Made by a program: the position numbers and the translations under genes. Positions 9,973 through 18,492 of a stretch of 64,000 nt of DNA are shown one piece after another (the first letter of the stretch is position 1; the number at the start of each line of letters is the position of its first letter). The stretch comes from Bacteroidota bacterium (GTDB lineage: Bacteria; Bacteroidota; Bacteroidia; Palsa-965): contig VBWE01000037.1 in NCBI GenBank assembly GCA_006218065.1, forward strand, positions 25,234 through 89,233. Direction: 5' to 3'. Under the pieces are notes generated by a model. That model worked only from the letters and a program-made list of their open reading frames with translations, searched no databases and had not been told where the DNA came from.

Positions 9973-11196
9973 ATGAACTTCGAGCGTTTTATCGCTTCAC
10001 GCATCCTGAAAGGCAGCGGGCAGAGCCGGTTTTCAAAGCCGATCGTCCGTATCGCGACCATCGGGATCGCCGTAGGCATGGCCGTGATGATTCTCTCGCT
10101 GGCGATCATGAACGGGTTCAAATCCGAAATCCGTGAAAAAGCAGTCGGGTTCGGGGCGCATATCCAGATGATTCATTTCAGCACCAACAATTCGCTCGAA
10201 GCCGACCCCGTCACGATCCGGCAAACGCTGGCCGATTCGCTTTCGAAATACGAAGGCGTGAAACACGTGCAGCCTTTCGGGGCGAAAGCGGGCATCATCA
10301 AGGCGGGCGACGAACTCCAGGGCGTTGTGCTGAAAGGCGTGAGTAAAAATTTCGACTGGTCTTTCTTTCAAAACAATCTTCGCGAAGGAAAAACATTCAC
10401 CCTCTCGGATACCGGCACATCCGACCAGGCGCTGATTTCACGGACGATCGCTGACAAGATGAAACTGACCGTCGGAAAAAAATTCCGGATGTACTTCATC
10501 CAGGACAAACGCCAGCGCGTACGTGTTTTCAAAGTGTCAGGCATTTACCAGACCGGTATGGAAGGTTTTGATGACGTGTATGTGCTCGGCGACATGCGGC
10601 ATGTACAAAGACTCAACCAGTGGGAAGAAAACCAGGCCGCGGGCTACGAAGTACTCGTCAATGACTATCGCCAGCTCGAAGAAATCACCGACGAAATCCG
10701 GAACAGCCTGCCGGCGGAGCTGAATACGGTGAACGTCCGTGAATCCAATCCGCAGATTTTTTCCTGGCTCGACGTGATCGACGTGAACGCCGTGATCATT
10801 ATCGGGCTGATGCTTTTTGTGGGTGTATTCAATATGATTTCCGCACTCATCATCATCATCATCGAACATACCAGTACGATCGGCGTGCTGAAAGCGCTGG
10901 GCAGTTCGAACTGGGGACTGGAAAAAATATTCCTGCACGCAGGCGCGAGGCTGATCGGCCGCGGCATGATCGCGGGAAATATCATCGGGCTCGGACTCGC
11001 ATTCCTGCAGCAGAAATTCCACCTGGTGCCGCTCGACCAGGAATCGTATTACGTTTCCACCGTTCCCATCCGTTTCGACTGGCTGGAGTATGCGGGGCTT
11101 AACGGGCTTTGTTTGCTTGTTTGTATTCTCTCCCTGCTCCTGCCCGCGCTGGTCGTACTGGGCATCACGCCGGTACGGGCGATCCGGTTCAGCTGA
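9973..11196 (+). CDS. ABC transporter permease, FtsX/LolC-LolE type
   Basis: 407 residues from the ATG at 9973 (the frame also holds a TTG at 9964, inside the promoter). The N-terminus (FERFIASRILKG) is followed by a first membrane helix (IATIGIAVGMAVMILSLAIM), a large periplasmic MacB-like domain (~45-260) and three C-terminal helices (~270-400) typical of FtsX-like permeases. The LolCE-like order suggests lipoprotein release from the inner membrane, but no ATPase gene is adjacent, so the partner must be elsewhere. The last helix ends LVVLGITPVRAIRF, a family signature. Confidence 0.88.
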   Translation: MNFERFIASRILKGSGQSRFSKPIVRIATIGIAVGMAVMILSLAIMNGFKSEIREKAVGFGAHIQMIHFSTNNSLEADPVTIRQTLADSLSKYEGVKHVQPFGAKAGIIKAGDELQGVVLKGVSKNFDWSFFQNNLREGKTFTLSDTGTSDQALISRTIADKMKLTVGKKFRMYFIQDKRQRVRVFKVSGIYQTGMEGFDDVYVLGDMRHVQRLNQWEENQAAGYEVLVNDYRQLEEITDEIRNSLPAELNTVNVRESNPQIFSWLDVIDVNAVIIIGLMLFVGVFNMISALIIIIIEHTSTIGVLKALGSSNWGLEKIFLHAGARLIGRGMIAGNIIGLGLAFLQQKFHLVPLDQESYYVSTVPIRFDWLEYAGLNGLCLLVCILSLLLPALVVLGITPVRAIRFS

Positions 11197-11202
11197 AAAA
11201 AA

Positions 11203-11343
11203 GCAAAGAGCAAAAACCTGTTGAAATAGTCTGTTTATACAGATTCAGGTACCAGAGTCGCTGCTAGTCGACGACTAAGTCGTCGACTAGCGAAGTCTCG
11301 TTTACGAAAGCTTGTTTAAAGTGTCTTTGCTTTTGCTCTTTGC
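11203..11343. repeat. Nested inverted repeats between convergent genes
   Basis: The outer arms GCAAAGAGCAAAA (11203-11215) and its exact complement (11331-11343) enclose the palindrome at 11263-11291. The arms again consist of a short repeated word (GCAAA, GAGCAAAA). It fills the space between the permease and the convergent SUMF1 gene and may terminate both. Confidence 0.75.
11263..11291. repeat. Near-perfect 29-bp palindrome
   Basis: GCTAGTCGACGACT (11263-11276), one central A, then the exact 14-base reverse complement (11278-11291). With a 1-nt centre it would form a cruciform or a dyad protein site better than a normal RNA hairpin. Confidence 0.9.
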
Positions 11344-11351
11344 CATTTATA

Positions 11352-12242
11352 CTATTCCGAAGGAATTTTAAACGGAATATCCTTCACACATCGAAACCCC
11401 TGGTTAGCCAGCGAACCGTGTTTCACCATACTGCCGATAGCCACGAGGTTGAAATAATCGCAGGTGTTTACCGAGCACCACCAGGAGCCGCCGCGCCCGC
11501 TGATGTACACGTCTGCCGTATCCGGTTCAGCGCCGGGCTGATCGCCGGAACAGTATTCGAAAACATTTCCGACCACATCGTAAAGTCCCCAGGCATTCGG
11601 TTCAAACGATCTGACCGGCGCAGTGTACATAAATCCGTCATCCAGTTTATTCTTCCGGTGCGATTCACCTTCCCATACATTGGCGTGTGATTTTTTTCCC
11701 TGTCGCAATTCAGCGCCCCAGGGAAAAAGACTTTTTACACCGGCGCGCGCCGCAACTTCCCACTCATCGATGGTCGGTAAACGCAGGCCGGCCCAGGTGC
11801 AGTACGCTTCCGCATCCGCCCCGCTGATCTGCGTTACCGGGTGATCCGGTTTATTCACGGCGCTGTCGGCATCACGTCCGAAAGGGTAACGCCAGTTCGC
11901 GCCGTTTTCCGAAATCCACTGCCAGTCCACCATCCCTTCTTCGAACGTTTTACCGTAACCCATTTTTTCAGCGTCGCTTTTATAATGCGTGGCGTTTGCA
12001 AATTCGGCGAACTGTTTGTTCGTGGTTTCGTGGATGGCAATGGCGTATGATTTCAAATGAACTTTCCTCAAAGGATTATCCGGGTTGTCTTTCTCGCCCA
12101 CTTCGTAATCGCCTTCGGGAATGATCACGTAAGTCATACCGCGGTATTCCATCGTTTGCGGTGTTTTTTTCTCCGCCGTTTTTTCCTGCGGGCTGCAGGC
12201 GGCAAGCAGGAGCAGAAAATAAATCAGCGTGCTACGGGCCAT
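11352..12242 (-). CDS. SUMF1/FGE-sulfatase domain lipoprotein
   Basis: 296 residues from ATG 12242, chosen because it gives a lipoprotein signal (LIYFLLLLAAC). The rest is one SUMF1-like domain: YVIIPEGDYEVG, AIAIHETTNKQFAEF, HPVTQISGADAEAYCTWAG, RLPTIDEWEVAARAG, GLYDVVGNVFEYCSG and GFRCVKD. Formylglycine-generating enzymes use this fold, but in Bacteroidota many lipoproteins with it (GldJ/GldK types) are structural T9SS or gliding parts. This one is short and I cannot assign it to either. Its start overlaps the end of the upstream gene by 19 bp, so the two are probably co-translated. Confidence 0.82.
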   Translation of the reverse strand: MARSTLIYFLLLLAACSPQEKTAEKKTPQTMEYRGMTYVIIPEGDYEVGEKDNPDNPLRKVHLKSYAIAIHETTNKQFAEFANATHYKSDAEKMGYGKTFEEGMVDWQWISENGANWRYPFGRDADSAVNKPDHPVTQISGADAEAYCTWAGLRLPTIDEWEVAARAGVKSLFPWGAELRQGKKSHANVWEGESHRKNKLDDGFMYTAPVRSFEPNAWGLYDVVGNVFEYCSGDQPGAEPDTADVYISGRGGSWWCSVNTCDYFNLVAIGSMVKHGSLANQGFRCVKDIPFKIPSE

Positions 12243-13237
12243 GGTGTCATGCGCTTCGCAGCGGTTTTCTTTGCTTCGGACAAAACGTTTTTGCAATAAT
12301 CTTCCACCCATTTTTCGATCAGGTCCAGGTTTGCGGCATTCACGGGAACACTTGTGCGGAAACTGGATGAACGCGTGACTTTATATACCGGGTCGTTGAA
12401 CACGATTTCGCGGCTTTTCACATCAGGTACAAGCGTATCCTTTGAAGAAACGAGCAGCTTTTCCCTGAACGTCTTCTCCATATCCGAATTCAGAAGAGGC
12501 GCATAATTTTCCTGGCGCAGCAGCATGATCATCGCAGACAGCATGTGCACATAGCTTTGTGTCAGGTAATGCATCTCACTGCCGGAAGCCCGGGTAAAAG
12601 CGGTATCGAACATCACTTTTCCATCGATGCCTGCGAGAATCAAATTTTTGAGTTTCTTTTCATATTCCAGCATCGCAGGCAGCATGTCCACTACGTTCAG
12701 ATCGATCAGGATATTCAGGTCGTCAAGGTAACGGACCCTGCGGAGAAGTTCGCCTCCTGCGTAATATGCAATCACATTTTCTCTTCTTTTCCGGAGAATC
12801 TCAAAACCGGGCGCTTTCAAATGATCATGCTGCCAGGGAATTCCGCCGTAAGTAAATTCCGTATGCGTTTTCTGTTTCGGCTTCGAGCACATCTGGCTGT
12901 ATGAATAGTTGCGTTCTTTGGCGGCAGTAATAAATGAACTTATCGCCATTTTCTCCCAGCCGGCAGGCATGGGTTGCCCGGCCGTTTTATAGAGTTCATT
13001 CATCGGCGGATATATCCGGTATGCGTGCAGCGTGTTATTCTTCGTTATGAAAAAAATCGTGTCTGTTCCGCGCATGCGAATAGAAATCCCGGGTAACGTA
13101 TCTGTGCCGGAAAAATAATTATGCCTGGCAAAAAAAGCGGCTGAATCCTGAACCGGCAGCAGGCCAAACAAAACAAATATGCTCATTGCGGACAGGATCA
13201 ATGTCTTCACAATTGTTTTTTTCACGGGATGGCTCAT
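12224..13237 (-). CDS. Unknown membrane-anchored or exported protein
   Basis: 337 residues from ATG 13237; a TTG at 13264 in the same frame is less likely. The N-terminus has a basic stretch and a hydrophobic helix (TLILSAMSIFVLFGLL), either an anchor or a signal peptide. The rest is mixed alpha/beta with a helical middle (DLNVVDMLPAMLEYEKKLKNL) and no motif I recognise. It overlaps the SUMF1 lipoprotein gene by 19 bp, which suggests a shared function or complex at the envelope. Confidence 0.6.
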   Translation of the reverse strand: MSHPVKKTIVKTLILSAMSIFVLFGLLPVQDSAAFFARHNYFSGTDTLPGISIRMRGTDTIFFITKNNTLHAYRIYPPMNELYKTAGQPMPAGWEKMAISSFITAAKERNYSYSQMCSKPKQKTHTEFTYGGIPWQHDHLKAPGFEILRKRRENVIAYYAGGELLRRVRYLDDLNILIDLNVVDMLPAMLEYEKKLKNLILAGIDGKVMFDTAFTRASGSEMHYLTQSYVHMLSAMIMLLRQENYAPLLNSDMEKTFREKLLVSSKDTLVPDVKSREIVFNDPVYKVTRSSSFRTSVPVNAANLDLIEKWVEDYCKNVLSEAKKTAAKRMTPWPVAR

Positions 13238-13284
13238 GGACAAAGGGGTATCAATCTCCTGCAAGATAATTCATTCCGCGCATT

Positions 13285-14859
13285 TCACGAAGCCAGTTTC
13301 AGCCGTTCGCGCGAGGTTTTACGCACCAGATTGTCCTTCACCAGTTCTTCCATCGACCGGTTTTCGATTTTACTCCGCAGCCAGGTGATGATCTCGAAAT
13401 AATAAAACGCGCGTTTCTCGAAACGGCTGGAAGTAAGCGCTTCCATATCCTGTTTCAGACCGATGAAAAGCCGGATGAGTTTTTTCCCGACCGTATTTTT
13501 CGAAATCTGCTTGAGAAAACCGAGGATCAGTTTATTGTACGCCGAAATATGTCCCTTCTTGAGCAGGAAACGGTAGAGCGATTTCAGGTTGTATTCAACC
13601 AGTTCGTCGTTGCCAAGTTCGTAATGCGAAATCAGCGCGAGAATACGGGCGAACGTGTGCAAGTCCTCCCGCACATCCTCCCCACGTGTATTGATGATCC
13701 GGTTCAGCCAGTGCAGCGCCGTTTTATACTGGTCGGCTCCAAAATAAAGACAAGCGACTTTGTAATAAAAAATCAGTACCGAGTTTTGATCCAGCAGCGG
13801 AAAAAACTTGTTCAGGTCATTCTCCAGCCGGCTTACGATACGCGTACCGGAACGGAATTCACCCATCAGGTAATGCCGGTTGATCTCGTGGATATAGATC
13901 GCTTTAAACAGGTTCAGGTTGATATTCCTGCTGAAATGAAACATGTTGCTGCGTTTCAGGGCGACTAAATTTTTATGCGTCTGCGCGAAATCGCGGAACA
14001 GGCCCAGTTTGTTCTGCACCACGAGCAAACCGTTCAGCGCACGGATATAAAACTCGGGTTCGTCTTTGATGCGCTCCGGCTCATCTTCGAAAAGAGCCAC
14101 CCACTTGAGCGCGCAGGCATGCCCTTTCCGGAAATCCTGGATAAATAAATAATACCCGAGCAGCGAATCGTAGAGGTATATTTTTTCGTTGAACGACAGT
14201 TTTTTTTCCTGGTAAGCAGGCAATCCTTTTTTGAAAAAATCGGTCACTTTTTCCAGGTCGCTTTTATCCCGGATAAAACCGGTTTTTACATAAAACGTAT
14301 TCATCCGGATGGACAGGTTGCTGAACGTGTTGATGTTCGCGATCCGCCGGGCAACGGCCTGTGTGCGCTCCACCACGTCGAGCACGCGGTCCTCGTTCTT
14401 CTCCGCGATTGTTTTCCGGATCGCCAGCTTTTCCAGCTCGAGCAGTTCGAGCATCAGTACCGAGCGGTTATGCTGCGAGGCCAGCCGTTTCGCTTTATCG
14501 ATCATGCGCAGGCAATCTTTATACAGGCATTTATTGTAAAGAATCCGGGCGTAATCGAGCAGGTCGGCGATGGAAATATCCACCACGTTCGAGGAGTTGC
14601 AGAGGCGCATGGTTTTCAGGATGCTGCCGTACAGGTGCATTTTCATATTGGAAAGCTGCAGCGGGTTCAGTTTTTTTTCGCGCCGGAGCAGGGCTTCCTC
14701 ATCGTAATTTTTCTGGGCCGCAATGGCATCGAACAGGACGATGAACTTTTTGTCATCGCCTCCTCCCATCCGCGAAGCGTAGAGCCGGAAATAGCGTTTT
14801 TCGCTGGGGCTGAGCGAATGAACAAGATGAAAAAGGGCATCAGACCGTTCCTTAGGCAT
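13285..14859 (-). CDS. Bacteroidota-specific helical (TPR-like) protein, unknown function
   Basis: 524 residues, mostly amphipathic helices and no signal peptide, so cytoplasmic. The N-terminus contains HLVHSLSPSEKRYFRLYA, an opening I recall from many uncharacterised Bacteroidota proteins. Helical pairs such as LYNKCLYKDCLRMIDKAKRL and YKTALHWLNRIINT look like degenerate TPRs. It ends 47 bp upstream of the start of the 12224-13237 gene on the same strand and may be the first gene of that unit. No enzymatic motif is visible. Confidence 0.65.
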   Translation of the reverse strand: MPKERSDALFHLVHSLSPSEKRYFRLYASRMGGGDDKKFIVLFDAIAAQKNYDEEALLRREKKLNPLQLSNMKMHLYGSILKTMRLCNSSNVVDISIADLLDYARILYNKCLYKDCLRMIDKAKRLASQHNRSVLMLELLELEKLAIRKTIAEKNEDRVLDVVERTQAVARRIANINTFSNLSIRMNTFYVKTGFIRDKSDLEKVTDFFKKGLPAYQEKKLSFNEKIYLYDSLLGYYLFIQDFRKGHACALKWVALFEDEPERIKDEPEFYIRALNGLLVVQNKLGLFRDFAQTHKNLVALKRSNMFHFSRNINLNLFKAIYIHEINRHYLMGEFRSGTRIVSRLENDLNKFFPLLDQNSVLIFYYKVACLYFGADQYKTALHWLNRIINTRGEDVREDLHTFARILALISHYELGNDELVEYNLKSLYRFLLKKGHISAYNKLILGFLKQISKNTVGKKLIRLFIGLKQDMEALTSSRFEKRAFYYFEIITWLRSKIENRSMEELVKDNLVRKTSRERLKLAS

Positions 14860-14971
14860 CGTATTTATTTTTTAATGTAAACCCCTAATTTAAGGTGTTT
14901 AGACACAAAAAACTATACCCGGACATCATATTATCATTTTTTTTTGGTTTCGGCGAAGCAAAGGCTGTCTT

Positions 14972-14979
14972 TACTTTTG
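14972..14979 (+). promoter_or_regulatory. -7 promoter element of fabH
   Basis: TACTTTTG matches TAnnTTTG. It ends one base before the ATG at 14981, which would leave no room for that start; this supports the ATG at 15011 as the true start. Confidence 0.55.
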
Positions 14980-15010
14980 CATGAACAGTATTAACTTATT
15001 TCTGGATTTC

Positions 15011-16060
15011 ATGCGAACACACGCTGCCATCACCGGGGTTGCATCTTACCTCCCTGAATACATCATGAAGAATGAAGAGCTGGAGGAGATGGTTGATACT
15101 ACCAGCGACTGGATCATGGAGCGCAGCGGCATCCGCGAGCGCCGGATTTTGAAGGATAAAGACAAAGCCACCGCGTTCATGGCGGCCGAAGCGGCGAAAA
15201 AACTGCTGAAAAAGAAAAATATCAACCCGCTCGAAGTTGAACTTGTGATCGTTTGTACAGCCACGCCCGAATACCAGTTCCCGGCTACGGCCAACGTAGT
15301 ATGCCACATGATCGGCGCCACCAATGCCTGGAGTTTCGACCTGCTCGGCGCCTGCTCCGGTTTTGTGTACGCACTTACCGTTGCAAGCAAGTTCATCGAA
15401 ACCGGTACGCATAAAAAAGTACTCGTCATCGGTTCCGATAAAATGTCCAGCATCGTGGACTGGACCGACCGCCGCACCTGTATTCTTTTCGGCGACGGCG
15501 CCGGTGCGGTTTTACTTGAACCGGACAGCGAAGGCTACGGTATCGTGGACAGCCGCATGTACAGCGACGGAAGCGGGCAGCCGCATCTTTACCAGGTGGC
15601 CGGCGGAAGTCTCAATCCCGCGTCTGAAGAAACCGTAAAAAACAGGCAGCACCACATCACCATGAACGGCCAGGCGGTATTCAAGCTCGCCGTGGTTAAA
15701 ATGGCTGATGTCGCCGAAGAAATGATGATGCGCAACGGGTTGACAGCCGAAAATGTAGCTTACCTCGTTCCGCACCAGGCAAACAAACGGATCATCGAAG
15801 TCACCGCCGAGCGTATGCATATCGGCATGGATAAAGTGATGCTGAATATCGAACGTTACGGAAATACGACTACGGGGACAATTCCGATCTGCCTCGATGA
15901 ATGGGAAACCAAACTCAAAAAAGGCGACAACATCATCATCACCACATTCGGTGCGGGTTTCACCTGGGGCGGCATTTACGCGAAATGGGCTTATGATACG
16001 CCGGAAAAGAACGATCCGGATTCGAAAAATACAGTGAACGAAAAAGTGACTGTCGCTTAA
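15011..16060 (+). CDS. fabH: Beta-ketoacyl-ACP synthase III
   Basis: 349 residues from ATG 15011, which begins just before AAITGVASYLPE as in other FabH proteins. It condenses an acyl-CoA with malonyl-ACP to start fatty acid synthesis in the cytoplasm. The catalytic triad is visible: Cys115 in LGACSGF, His in LVPHQANKR and Asn in ERYGNTTTGT. SDWIMERSGIRERR and FGDGAGAVLL are further family signatures. Length is slightly above the usual ~320 because of a C-terminal charged tail. No other fab genes adjoin, so it may be one of several FabH paralogues, some of which serve branched or special lipids. Confidence 0.92.
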   Translation: MRTHAAITGVASYLPEYIMKNEELEEMVDTTSDWIMERSGIRERRILKDKDKATAFMAAEAAKKLLKKKNINPLEVELVIVCTATPEYQFPATANVVCHMIGATNAWSFDLLGACSGFVYALTVASKFIETGTHKKVLVIGSDKMSSIVDWTDRRTCILFGDGAGAVLLEPDSEGYGIVDSRMYSDGSGQPHLYQVAGGSLNPASEETVKNRQHHITMNGQAVFKLAVVKMADVAEEMMMRNGLTAENVAYLVPHQANKRIIEVTAERMHIGMDKVMLNIERYGNTTTGTIPICLDEWETKLKKGDNIIITTFGAGFTWGGIYAKWAYDTPEKNDPDSKNTVNEKVTVA

Positions 16061-16066
16061 AGTCGT

Positions 16067-16200
16067 TTTAAAATTCCTCGGAGTTCCGTTTTACAGGAAT
16101 GTCTCCTTATACGTCGGAATAGTTCCAGTCGACAGCAGCATACGTGCTGTCCGAAGCTGCAGGCTTCGGACAACGACTTACCCCAACTGCCTGCAGGAAA
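16067..16200. repeat. Dispersed intergenic repeat, copy 1 (with inserted hairpin)
   Basis: Shares ordered blocks with 23319-23405: TTTAAAA.TCCTC, CCGTTTTACAGGA, TATACGTCGGA, ACGACTTA.TCCAA-like and CAGGAAA. This copy carries about 50 extra bases between the third and fourth blocks, containing a 9-bp hairpin GTCCGAAGC/GCTTCGGAC (16149-16157 with 16163-16171). Confidence 0.65.
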
Positions 16201-16284
16201 AATGTAAAATTTCAAACGCTAAACGCTGAATGTAAAAGTGATTTCATTTGGGAGTTTATCATCCGGCGTTTTACATTTTACATT
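16201..16284. repeat. Inverted repeat with micro-repetitive arms
   Basis: Left arm 16201-16219 pairs with right arm 16266-16284 at about 16 of 19 positions; the words are AATGTAAAA and AAACGC. It lies between the convergent fabH and OmpA-family genes. Confidence 0.6.
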
Positions 16285-16304
16285 CCAGCCGATAACGGAA
16301 AACA

Positions 16305-16338
16305 AAACAGGCAGCATATTTTGCTATGCTGCCTGTTT
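16305..16338 (-). terminator. Intrinsic terminator of the OmpA-family operon
   Basis: A perfect 14-bp stem (16305-16318 with 16325-16338) and a 6-nt loop, 19 bp past the OmpA-family stop; read on the minus strand it is followed by a T-rich run. Confidence 0.85.
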
Positions 16339-16356
16339 CCAAAAATGTTTCGTCGC

Positions 16357-18492
16357 TTACTTATTCGGCAATTTGCCTTCCCACTTGTCCTGGATCACAC
16401 CTTCGCGGATCGGGCGGAAAGCGGTGCGGCGGTTTTTCTGGTGGGCTGCTTCCTGTTCGTCTTTGGTGGGAAGCGCGTAAAGTTCTTTGTCGGCCATGAG
16501 CGGCTTGGTTTCGCCGTATCCTTTATCCTGCAGGCGGTCGGAGGCGATGCCTTTGCTGATCAGGTAATCCGTGCAACTTTTGGCGCGGGCCTGTGAAAGG
16601 CGCAGGTTATACGAGTCGCTGCCGCGCGTATCGGTATGCGAACTGATCTCCACGCTGATGTTGTCGTTCAGCGTCAGGAAATCGGCCAGGTCGTCGAGAA
16701 TCTTTTTCGATTCGGGACGGAGCGTCGCACGGTCGAAGTCGTACTCGATACCCGGGATCACAATTTCACCGGCCGGGATCGGCGTCAGGAAGAAATCGTG
16801 TTCGAATACTTTGCTGTCCGTGAGACCGACCGTGCTGATATTAGTCGCATCACCGAAGAATTTATTTTTCTGCGCCTTGATATACAGTTCCCAGTTGATC
16901 TGCAAAGGTGTATTGTATGCACCCGTTGAGTCGGTGATGATGTAGAACGTTTCGTTATCCCCGCGAATGTCTTTGAACGTGAGCAGCGCATTGGGAATGA
17001 TCTCGTTCGTTTCGGAATTGAATACTTTACCGTGTAACGAGAATACAAGCGGCTCGTTGGTGAACGAATACACTTTGTAGCAGTAATTGCTTCCTTCTCC
17101 GCCGCAGTTGGCGCATTTCTCACGGTCAGATGAAAAATAGCCGTGCTGCTGGATACGGTCCATCGAGAAATACGCATCGTCGCGCGAAGAGTTGAAAGGC
17201 GCTTCGAGGTTTTTCGGAACCGACCAGGTGGAATCTTCCGGGTTCATCGCGCTTTTCACGATATCGAAACCGCCGAAGCCACCGAAACCTTTGGAGCTGT
17301 AGAACAGTGTACGCGTAGTGAAATGGTAATACGGTGTAATATCATCTTCCACCGAATTGATTCCATTGCCCATGTTGACCACGGATTGCGTATTCCCGTT
17401 TTCATCGATGGTCGCCATCCAGATATCGAATCCGCCCTGTCCGCCCGGCCGGTCGCTCACGAAAAAGAGCGAAGTACCGTCGTTGGAAAGGTAAGGCTGC
17501 ATGTTTTTCGTTCCCGGCATATTCACCTGACCGTCGAGACGAAGCGGGGCGAGCCATTTTTCATTTACGTTTTTACACATGTAAATGGCGCACTCTTCCT
17601 TGTCGTCGCTCCAGCGTGTGAAGAACAGGTTTGCAAGACCGAATGAAACGGTTGCCGCTCCGTCGTTCTGCGGCGAATTGAATTGTCCGTCGGCCGGTTT
17701 CGGGTTCATCCATTTCCCGTTGATCCGCTGCGCGATATAGAGATCAGTAGTATATGCCGCCTGTGCGGGATCTGTTTTTTTATTTGCGGGCGTGGTATTG
17801 CCCGGGCGTGCAGAAGCGAAGAGCAGCGCGTCGGGATCTCCGTAGTAACCTGCGGCAAAATTGGACGAGCCGGCATTGATCACGGAATCCAGTTTCTCCA
17901 CGATCACTTCTTTTTTCACGCTGCCGGTATCCTGTGCAAACTGGCAGCCGGACATGTTGCGCGTGGCCAGTTTAAACTTCGGATTTTCCGGGGCGGCCGT
18001 CGCCGAATACGTTTCAAATTCGTGCATCGCCTGCGGGTACTTCGCGCCGTACATGAGCATGACGCCGTACCAGTAACGCGCATCGGGAAACTGGTCCGAA
18101 GGCATGGTCAGCGCTTTGGCGTAATATGCTTCGGCGTTATCGTAATCGTTCAGCAGGCGGTAGCAATCCGCCATTTTATGCGTTACATACTGCGTGCGCG
18201 GATCGACGTCGATTTTTTTTGTCGTATCGACGGGTGCCGGTGTTGCTGTGGAATCTTTTTTATTTTTTTTCGCGGGCGGGATCCACGGCTTATATTCGTA
18301 CGGCAGCATCGCGTCACGATCACTTCCGGGAACCAGGTCGATCACATGTTTGTAACAGGTAACCGCCAGCATATAGTTTTTCTTCTCGAAAGCCTGGTCG
18401 CCGAAATCAAGCCACTCGCGCCTGCTCTGTCCGAACAACGACAGGCAACTGCACAAAACCAGCAGGGTCAGTATCTGGATTCGTTTCATCAT
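16357..18492 (-). CDS. OmpA-family protein with TPR and PD40 propeller, PorE-like
   Basis: 711 residues from ATG 18492, overlapping the SprF stop as ATGA. Order: signal peptide (QILTLLVLCSCLSLFGQ), TPR region (~30-150), PD40/WD40-like propeller (~200-440; LFFVSDRPGGQGGFDIW, TLFYSSKGFGGFGGFDI), a carboxypeptidase-regulatory-like domain (~480-570), and a C-terminal OmpA domain (~590-700; SSHTDTRGSDSYNLRLSQ) that binds peptidoglycan. This architecture is that of PorE of the T9SS and of the OmpA proteins encoded with SprF. It likely anchors the SprF/cargo machinery to the cell wall. Third gene of the cargo-SprF-OmpA operon. Confidence 0.88.
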   Translation of the reverse strand: MMKRIQILTLLVLCSCLSLFGQSRREWLDFGDQAFEKKNYMLAVTCYKHVIDLVPGSDRDAMLPYEYKPWIPPAKKNKKDSTATPAPVDTTKKIDVDPRTQYVTHKMADCYRLLNDYDNAEAYYAKALTMPSDQFPDARYWYGVMLMYGAKYPQAMHEFETYSATAAPENPKFKLATRNMSGCQFAQDTGSVKKEVIVEKLDSVINAGSSNFAAGYYGDPDALLFASARPGNTTPANKKTDPAQAAYTTDLYIAQRINGKWMNPKPADGQFNSPQNDGAATVSFGLANLFFTRWSDDKEECAIYMCKNVNEKWLAPLRLDGQVNMPGTKNMQPYLSNDGTSLFFVSDRPGGQGGFDIWMATIDENGNTQSVVNMGNGINSVEDDITPYYHFTTRTLFYSSKGFGGFGGFDIVKSAMNPEDSTWSVPKNLEAPFNSSRDDAYFSMDRIQQHGYFSSDREKCANCGGEGSNYCYKVYSFTNEPLVFSLHGKVFNSETNEIIPNALLTFKDIRGDNETFYIITDSTGAYNTPLQINWELYIKAQKNKFFGDATNISTVGLTDSKVFEHDFFLTPIPAGEIVIPGIEYDFDRATLRPESKKILDDLADFLTLNDNISVEISSHTDTRGSDSYNLRLSQARAKSCTDYLISKGIASDRLQDKGYGETKPLMADKELYALPTKDEQEAAHQKNRRTAFRPIREGVIQDKWEGKLPNK

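Noticed and set aside
11352-12242. GldK/GldJ gliding-motility assignment for the SUMF1 lipoprotein
   Set aside because: The fold fits, but the protein is short and no gld or por genes adjoin, so the name is not justified.
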